Origin: Sulfurovum sp.
GTDB taxonomy: Bacteria; Campylobacterota; Campylobacteria; Campylobacterales; Sulfurovaceae
Length of the DNA: 19,861 bases
NCBI GenBank assembly: GCA_027029065.1
Contig: JALVGO010000276.1
Span: forward strand, 1-19,861
Reading direction: 5' to 3'
Positions 15,568 through 19,861 of the stretch are shown here, piece by piece. The notes under the pieces were generated by a model that was not told where the DNA came from, did not search any database, and saw only the letters and a program-made list of their open reading frames with translations. The translations under genes and the position numbers were made by a program. Every line of letters starts with the position of its first letter. Position 1 is the first letter of the stretch.

Positions 15568-16950
15568 ATGAAATTAATCAAATTGAGCACAGCTGCTATG
15601 TTGATGACATCCATTATGTATGCTGATACAATATCGGATCTGCAAAAAAAAGTGAATGATTTGCAAACAAATCTTTCGGAAATGCAGGAACAACTTGATA
15701 AAGTACAAGAGCATGATGCAAAAGACAATATTAAATTTACTATAGATTTCAGATCAGAGTATAACTATATTAATTATGATTATGATAAATATAGTTATAA
15801 AGGTGTTGATTTATCAGGTACCAGTGCAGGAAATGATGCACTGTTGGCAACAAGACTCTTTTTGAATATGAAGTCATCTCCTATGGATAAACTTACCTTT
15901 ACAGGGCAAATAGCAGCATATGGTGTTTGGGGTGGACATGCATATGGTTTTGAAGATCCAACACTAAAAGGGTGGAGTGTTTCTTCTAAAGCATCCGATA
16001 CATTGTTTAGGGTAAGACAGGCATATTTTGTATATTCTGATACATTTAGCAATGGATTGCCCTACTCATTTAGTATAGGAAGACGAGCATCTACAGATGG
16101 ATTCTTGGCTAATCATAGAGAAGGAAATGCAGAACCGGGATCACCTCTTGCCCATATTACCAATATGGAAGTAGATGCGGCTATGTTTAAACTGGATTTT
16201 GGTAAGTATGTAAAAGGATCTTATCTTAAAACAGTTGTAGGTAGAGCACATACAGGTAATGGTGTTGAAACTATTTATGATAAGGGAGGCTATAGACCTT
16301 ACGCGATAGAAGATGGTGATGTAAATGAAAATGTTGATTTTCTTGTTCTTTTAGGAAATCTTTATGATAATGGACAATATAAAGTAATGTTTGAACATGC
16401 ATCTATTTTTAATACAAAAGGTCGGAATACTGCAACTGATGCAGTATCTGCGGATGCCGGAACAGCTTATTTGGATGCTATTTCTTTCCAAATGACAGGT
16501 ATAGGCGATATGATTAATGATTTTTTGGATGAAACTGTATTTTTCCTTTCTTTGGCAAGAACACAATATAATCCGAATTCCGGACATACACTTTTAGGAA
16601 GCAGTGATGATGAAGATGGTTATTCTGTTTGGGCAGGATTCACTATTCCTGATATGATAACGGAAAAAGGTAAGTTTGGATTTGAATATAATCATGGTAC
16701 AAAATATTGGACCCCAATGACATGGGCAGAAGATAGTGTCATGGGTTCTAAAATAGCTGTACGTGGTGATGTTTATGAAGCATATTGGAACTTTAATCTT
16801 ATGGGTCTAAAAAATCTAACCGGACAAGTAAGATATACTTATGAACAACATGATTATACACCAAATATCAGATGTTCAGGATGGGTAAAACCAGAAGATG
16901 TAGATATAAAAGCAGAAAATTTAAGAGTTTTTGTACGATATCAATATTAA
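15568..16950 (+). CDS. DUF3373-type outer-membrane beta-barrel protein
   Basis: The protein has 460 aa. Features are a Sec signal (KLIKLSTAAMLMTSIMYA, probable cleavage before DTIS), a short coiled coil (SDLQKKVNDLQTNLSEMQEQLDKVQ, about 21-45), and then a long region rich in aromatic, glycine and acidic residues with alternating strands, ending in the aromatic VRYQY typical of outer-membrane barrels. The pattern fits the campylobacterial DUF3373 family; the transported substrate is unknown. ATG 15568 is preferred over GTG 15550 because AAAAAGGA lies seven bases upstream of it and the signal peptide then begins correctly. The gene is visibly more AT-rich than recJ or pyrG. It follows the small membrane protein by 29 bp, probably in the same transcript. 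Confidence 0.8.
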   Translation: MKLIKLSTAAMLMTSIMYADTISDLQKKVNDLQTNLSEMQEQLDKVQEHDAKDNIKFTIDFRSEYNYINYDYDKYSYKGVDLSGTSAGNDALLATRLFLNMKSSPMDKLTFTGQIAAYGVWGGHAYGFEDPTLKGWSVSSKASDTLFRVRQAYFVYSDTFSNGLPYSFSIGRRASTDGFLANHREGNAEPGSPLAHITNMEVDAAMFKLDFGKYVKGSYLKTVVGRAHTGNGVETIYDKGGYRPYAIEDGDVNENVDFLVLLGNLYDNGQYKVMFEHASIFNTKGRNTATDAVSADAGTAYLDAISFQMTGIGDMINDFLDETVFFLSLARTQYNPNSGHTLLGSSDDEDGYSVWAGFTIPDMITEKGKFGFEYNHGTKYWTPMTWAEDSVMGSKIAVRGDVYEAYWNFNLMGLKNLTGQVRYTYEQHDYTPNIRCSGWVKPEDVDIKAENLRVFVRYQY

Positions 16951-16971
16951 GAAAAAATAAATATACAATTT

Positions 16972-17000
16972 GTTAGACTTATATTTATTATAAGTCTGAC
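16972..17000 (+). terminator. Hairpin terminator after the outer-membrane protein gene
   Basis: GTTAGACTTATA (16972-16983) and TATAAGTCTGAC (16989-17000) pair over 12 positions with one T-G wobble and the loop TTTAT. It lies 21 bases after the stop. There is no T run behind it, so it may mainly stabilise the mRNA 3' end or act as a partial terminator. Confidence 0.5.
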
Positions 17001-17026
17001 TTCACAATGGGTTCACGATTTATATA

Positions 17027-17032
17027 TATAAT
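17027..17032 (+). promoter_or_regulatory. -10 element before the small cysteine protein gene
   Basis: TATAAT at the end of a TA-repeat lies 29 bases before the ATG at 17062, predicting a start near 17039. No good -35 is seen. Two TTCACRAT octamers, 11 bases apart (17001 and 17012), sit just upstream. Confidence 0.5.
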
Positions 17033-17061
17033 TTGGAACATTAAAACAAAAAGGATAAAAA

Positions 17062-17391
17062 ATGAAAAAAAGTACAACATTGGCATTGGCAGCACTACTC
17101 GGATTGACGTTAGTAACAACAACAGCAACTGCTGATTCGGCTAAAGGTAAAAGAGTTTACCAGAAATTCATGAAAGACGATTGTGGTAAAACAGGTGGTG
17201 TAGTTGCAGGTAAACATACACAAAAAGAGTGGAAAAAGCTTACAGGTGATGCTTTTAAAGCTGAACTTGAAAAAATTTGTCCAAACACAAAAGCATTTTT
17301 GAATAGTGCAAAATTCAAAAAACTTGAAAATCACCTTCATGACTTTATGTATGAATTTGGTAAAGGTAGTGGTAACATCCCCGCTTGCTAA
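17062..17391 (+). CDS. Small periplasmic three-cysteine protein without a heme motif
   Basis: This 109-aa protein has a Sec signal (KKSTTLALAALLGLTLVTTTATA, cleavage probably before DSAKG). The mature part is lysine-rich, with single cysteines at 41, 73 and 109 (the last residue) and histidines at 52, 91 and 93. It begins like a small c-type cytochrome (AKGKRVYQKFMKDDCG) but has no CXXCH, so covalent heme attachment is not supported. Similar campylobacterial proteins with HTQKEW and GNIPAC-like motifs are, as far as I recall, often labelled cytochrome c. ATG 17062 with AAAGGA upstream; own promoter likely. It may act in periplasmic redox or sulfur handling; the function is unknown. Confidence 0.7.
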   Translation: MKKSTTLALAALLGLTLVTTTATADSAKGKRVYQKFMKDDCGKTGGVVAGKHTQKEWKKLTGDAFKAELEKICPNTKAFLNSAKFKKLENHLHDFMYEFGKGSGNIPAC

Positions 17392-17402
17392 ATCTCATTA
17401 AG

Positions 17403-17422
17403 GAGAGCTTTTAAAAGCTCTC
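17403..17422. terminator. Bidirectional palindromic terminator
   Basis: GAGAGCTTTT followed by AAAAGCTCTC is a perfect 20-bp palindrome between the convergent ends of the small cysteine protein gene and the HI0933-type gene. No T run follows directly on either side. An eight-C homopolymer follows at 17441-17448. Confidence 0.55.
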
Positions 17423-17460
17423 TATACATGCTTTACTCTTCCCCCCCCATTATATTATTA

Positions 17461-18663
17461 CTAGAATGAAAAGGCTGCTCTCATAGCACTAACCCATGCG
17501 AAATGGAAGTTAAATCCGCCTCTATCACCATCTACATCAAGAATCTCCCCTGCAAAGTAAAGCCCCGGTACATGTTTTGATGCCATGGTTACAGGATCGA
17601 CCTCTGTCGTATCTACACCCCCTGCAGCCACTTCCGCATAGGCAAATCCACGGGTATCGCTGATGCTGAGCCTGAGATGTTTGATAGCATAAACCAGTTT
17701 GCCTATCTCTTTTCTGTTCAAAAACTTTTCCGTTTTTGCTTTGCATCCCGAGATATTGAGAATATGTGGGATGAGTTTTTTTGGCAGTATCCCTTGCAGC
17801 CAAAGCAAAAGGGATTTGTTACTCTCGGTATGGAGGTTTTTCAGCAGCAGATTGGTCAGCTTCTCTTTGCTGAAACCGGGCATGAGATCAAGCGAGAGTT
17901 CACAGTAGTCATACTGTGCCAGATGGTGTGCTGCCTGACGGCTGAGATCAAGTACGGCAAGTCCGCTGATACCGTAGCTGGTAAAAAGGATGTCTCCCTC
18001 TTTTTGTACAACTGTTTCACCATTGGCAAGCAGGGTAGCATGCCCTTTGATCTTTACACCGGCACACGCCTTGACCCACTGCTCTTCAGAACAGAGCTGC
18101 ACAAGAGAAGGATGGCGTGCTATCAGGGAGTGACCCATGTGGGTTGCAAAGGCATATCCCGCATCACTGCCGCCCAGTTTTGGTGCTGCTACAGAACCGG
18201 AGGCTATCAGTAGTTTTGTGGAGGTGAATACGCCTTGGGTGGTTTCTACACGAAATAGCTCTCCATGCTTCTCTATACGTTCGGCACGACAGTCACAAAT
18301 AATCTTGACACCTGCCTGCTGCGCTTCATAAAGCAGGATATCCACTACCGAGGATGCCTGCATGGACATGGGAAACATCTTTCCCTCTTTGCCTTCGATA
18401 AGCGGGAGCCCTATGCTGTGAAAAAAGGCTTCTACGGCTTTGAACCCATAGTCTTTAAGAAGCGTTTCTACAAAGTCCGGATTTTGTGAGTGGAACCGGT
18501 GGGGTGTGATGTGGCGGTTGGTAATGTTGCATTTTCCATTGCCTGACACCAGGATCTTTTTGCCCACTTTGCTGTTCTGTTCGAGCAGGGTGACATCTAC
18601 GCCTTTTCTGCCTGCGATAATGGCTGCACACAATCCCGCTGCGCCTCCGCCAATAATGATCAT
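17461..18663 (-). CDS. YhiN/HI0933-family flavoprotein (NAD(P)/FAD-dependent oxidoreductase)
   Basis: This 400-aa cytosolic protein opens with the dinucleotide-binding motif IIGGGAAGLCAAIIAGRKG, followed by the family hallmark GKKILVSGNGKCNITN (about 33-48) and a closing FAD motif, VPGLYFAGEILDVDGDRGGFNFHFAWVSA. This arrangement is specific for the HI0933/YhiN (BaiN-like) group of flavoproteins, whose substrates are mostly unknown. ATG at 18663, chosen because the Rossmann motif begins at once. A small lipoprotein gene ends 12 bp upstream on the same strand, so the two are probably co-transcribed from 18917. The family is sure; the reaction is not. Confidence 0.88.
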   Translation of the reverse strand: MIIIGGGAAGLCAAIIAGRKGVDVTLLEQNSKVGKKILVSGNGKCNITNRHITPHRFHSQNPDFVETLLKDYGFKAVEAFFHSIGLPLIEGKEGKMFPMSMQASSVVDILLYEAQQAGVKIICDCRAERIEKHGELFRVETTQGVFTSTKLLIASGSVAAPKLGGSDAGYAFATHMGHSLIARHPSLVQLCSEEQWVKACAGVKIKGHATLLANGETVVQKEGDILFTSYGISGLAVLDLSRQAAHHLAQYDYCELSLDLMPGFSKEKLTNLLLKNLHTESNKSLLLWLQGILPKKLIPHILNISGCKAKTEKFLNRKEIGKLVYAIKHLRLSISDTRGFAYAEVAAGGVDTTEVDPVTMASKHVPGLYFAGEILDVDGDRGGFNFHFAWVSAMRAAFSF

Positions 18664-18675
18664 ATGCCAACCCTT

Positions 18676-18885
18676 TTAAAAATGTTTTTCCATCACAATT
18701 TTGTCTCTTTTGAAATGTACATCGGTGTAGGGGAGTGTATCGAGTACCGGCAAAGAGAGATCTGATGTTGTTGTATTGAGCTCTTCTGTACTTCTGTGGA
18801 TGGGAACAAGTACACTGTCAAACTCATGGCATCCGGACAGAACAAAGGAACCGATGAGACAGACAAACACTATCTTTTGCTGCAT
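18676..18885 (-). CDS. Small putative lipoprotein
   Basis: This 69-aa protein has a lipoprotein signal: a charged start (MQQK), the hydrophobic run IVFVCLIGSFV and the lipobox LSGC, with the lipidated cysteine at 19. The mature part is about 50 residues with no domain I recognise. ATG at 18885 with GGAGA four to five bases upstream and a -10 (minus strand) at 18917-18912. The short length and unknown family leave some doubt, but lipobox, ribosome site and promoter agree. Confidence 0.65.
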   Translation of the reverse strand: MQQKIVFVCLIGSFVLSGCHEFDSVLVPIHRSTEELNTTTSDLSLPVLDTLPYTDVHFKRDKIVMEKHF

Positions 18886-18911
18886 ACTTCTCCAATACAG
18901 ATATTTATGAG

Positions 18912-18917
18912 ATTATA
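18912..18917 (-). promoter_or_regulatory. -10 element for the lipoprotein and YhiN-type genes
   Basis: A perfect TATAAT on the minus strand (GGTATAATC) lies 27 bases upstream of the lipoprotein ATG, predicting a leader of about 20 nt. The opposite strand has TATCAT at 18941-18946 as a weaker -10 towards the thiamine-binding-type gene, but that is very close to its ribosome site. Confidence 0.55.
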
Positions 18918-18965
18918 CCACTTTTGTAGCTCAAATCTGTTATCATCCCAAAAAAAGGAGTAGTG

Positions 18966-19280
18966 ATGAGTGCACTGGTAGAGTTCAGTATGTTTCCGAC
19001 AGAAAAGACCCAAAGCAAAAGTGCCTTTGTGGCAAGGGTGCTTGATATTGTAGACAGAAGCGGGCTGGCGTACCGGCTTACCCCTATGGGGACGATCATA
19101 GAGGCTGAAACGGTAAAAGAGGCGCTCGATGTGATCAATGCCGCCTATGAGGAGCTGCAAAAAGATTGCGGACGGGTCTACAGCTCTATCAAGATCGACT
19201 GGAGAGAGGGACCTGTGGGCAGGCTGGATAAGAAAGTGGGTTCTGTGGAAGCGAAGCTCGGACGCAAGTTAAACAGCTAA
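18966..19280 (+). CDS. MTH1187-family thiamine-binding-type protein
   Basis: This 104-aa single-domain cytosolic protein has the family pattern: SALVEFSMFPTE at the start, then SGLAYRLTPMGTIIEAE and a C-terminal SSIKIDWREGPVGRLDKKVGSVE. The fold is ferredoxin-like, and members such as the YkoF/MTH1187 group bind thiamine or related ligands in some cases. ATG 18966 is preferred to GTG 18963 because AAGGAG (18955-18960) is five bases from the ATG and only two from the GTG. It lies 40 bp upstream of a DUF2892 gene and then purM, whose product AIR is the precursor of the thiamine pyrimidine. Confidence 0.82.
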   Translation: MSALVEFSMFPTEKTQSKSAFVARVLDIVDRSGLAYRLTPMGTIIEAETVKEALDVINAAYEELQKDCGRVYSSIKIDWREGPVGRLDKKVGSVEAKLGRKLNS

Positions 19281-19287
19281 TTTTGGC

Positions 19288-19293
19288 TATAAT
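19288..19293 (+). promoter_or_regulatory. -10 element for the DUF2892-purM pair
   Basis: TATAAT (in TTTTGGCTATAATACC) lies 27 bases upstream of the ATG at 19321 and just after the preceding stop. It predicts a start near 19300 and a leader of about 20 nt. Confidence 0.6.
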
Positions 19294-19320
19294 ACCGTAA
19301 AATTGATACAAGGATGTCAG

Positions 19321-19536
19321 ATGTTATGTGCTGAAAGAATGCAGCGTATTGTTCAGGCAATTATTTTGGGGTTGATCATGGGACTGGCAGGCTCAAAGAT
19401 GTTCGCAGCTGCGTTTGTTGTGACCTTTGCCATGATGGCGATGCTTTTTATTGCCGGTTTGACCGGTTTTTGTCCGGGTCTGATGATCCTGAAAAAAATA
19501 TTTCCGCCGTGTAAGTGCGAAGAGAAGGGTGCATAA
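19321..19536 (+). CDS. DUF2892-type small inner-membrane protein
   Basis: This 71-aa protein has two hydrophobic helices (RIVQAIILGLIMGLAGSKMF and AAFVVTFAMMAMLFIAGLTG), an N-terminal ER-x-QR segment and a GFCPG motif, the layout of the DUF2892 membrane domain also found attached to rhodanese domains in YgaP. It ends with a cysteine-bearing tail (PPCKCEEKGA), which could bind a metal or a sulfur species; this is speculative. ATG 19321 is chosen because AGGA (19311-19314) is six bases upstream; a TTG at 19303 is in frame but lies before that ribosome site. Its TAA is directly followed by the purM ATG, so the two are probably co-translated. Confidence 0.75.
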   Translation: MLCAERMQRIVQAIILGLIMGLAGSKMFAAAFVVTFAMMAMLFIAGLTGFCPGLMILKKIFPPCKCEEKGA

Positions 19537-19861
19537 ATGTCCAATATATCCTATAAAGATGCCGGTGTCGATATCGATGCCGGAAACGAGTTTGTAGAGG
19601 CGATCAAAGCCGATGTCAAATCAACATTCGATGCCAATGTCATCGGCGGTATCGGTTCTTTTGCCGGTGCCTATGCACTGCCAAGCGGCTATAAAGAGCC
19701 CGTGATCCTCTCTGCGACCGACGGGGTAGGCACGAAGCTCAAGATCGCCATAGAGAGTGGGAAGCTTGACACCGTAGGGATCGACCTGGTCGCGATGTGT
19801 GTCAATGACCTCATCTGCAACAACGGCGTACCGATGTTCTTCCTCGACTACTACGCCACGG
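19537..19861 (+). CDS. purM: Phosphoribosylformylglycinamidine cyclo-ligase PurM (5' part)
   Basis: The first 108 codons are present; the gene runs off the window. The start [20 protein letters not shown] and the stretch [51 protein letters not shown] are the characteristic AIR synthetase N-terminus. PurM closes the imidazole ring, turning FGAM plus ATP into AIR in purine synthesis. The ATG abuts the stop of the DUF2892 gene (TAAATG), with a purine-rich ribosome site (AGAAGGG) inside that gene. Confidence 0.95.
   Translation, partial: MSNISYKDAGVDIDAGNEFVEAIKADVKSTFDANVIGGIGSFAGAYALPSGYKEPVILSATDGVGTKLKIAIESGKLDTVGIDLVAMCVNDLICNNGVPMFFLDYYAT

Noticed and set aside
17062..17391. Naming this gene a c-type cytochrome
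   Set aside because: There is no CXXCH motif anywhere in the protein.
17441..17448. Run of eight C residues, possible phase-variation tract
   Set aside because: Such tracts in Campylobacterota usually sit inside genes or promoters. This one lies between two convergent gene ends, where slippage would change neither frame nor promoter.

Overview
The window is a stretch of a chromosomal replication-origin region from a bacterium of the Campylobacterota (Epsilonproteobacteria), most like the sulfur-oxidising Sulfurovum/Sulfurimonas group. The case rests on the ruvC-dnaA-dnaN neighbourhood with TTATTCACA-type DnaA boxes, thymidylate synthase by ThyX, a DUF3373 outer-membrane protein, and an exported type II sulfide:quinone oxidoreductase relative. 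The genus is inference; no 16S or other marker is present.

Left arm (1-4400, minus strand): dgt (HD-domain dNTP triphosphohydrolase), typA/bipA (ribosomal GTPase) and tig (trigger factor) read away from the origin. At 4438-4528 a GC-rich hairpin element lies between divergent dgt and thyX. thyX and a large exported L,D-transpeptidase follow on the plus strand as a tight pair. A second copy of the hairpin element, in opposite orientation, sits at 7179-7263 between the convergent ends of the transpeptidase gene and ruvC.

Origin (about 7760-9410): ruvC (minus) and dnaA (plus) diverge from a 145-bp region holding a cluster of DnaA boxes. A second cluster lies between dnaA and dnaN, together with a dnaA terminator and a DnaA-trio-like track. 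This looks like a bipartite oriC flanking dnaA. dnaN, pyrG and recJ follow on the plus strand; recJ overlaps pyrG by 8 nt.

Sulfide/cell-envelope block (13735-17450, plus strand): a Tat-exported SQR-like flavoprotein, a translationally coupled 72-aa two-helix membrane protein, a DUF3373-type outer-membrane protein and a small periplasmic three-cysteine protein. This block becomes visibly AT-rich towards its 3' half. It is bounded by palindromic terminators.

Right end (17461-19861): a YhiN/HI0933-type flavoprotein and a tiny lipoprotein on the minus strand, diverging from a plus-strand run of an MTH1187-family thiamine-binding-type protein, a DUF2892 membrane protein and the start of purM, which is cut by the window edge.

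The most novel-looking feature is the pair of 60-bp, 90%-identical hairpin cores enclosed by unrelated but self-complementary arms, with two apparent compensatory base-pair changes inside the core. No intergenic stretch exceeds about 300 bases. I see no tRNA, rRNA, CRISPR array, transposase or pseudogene.
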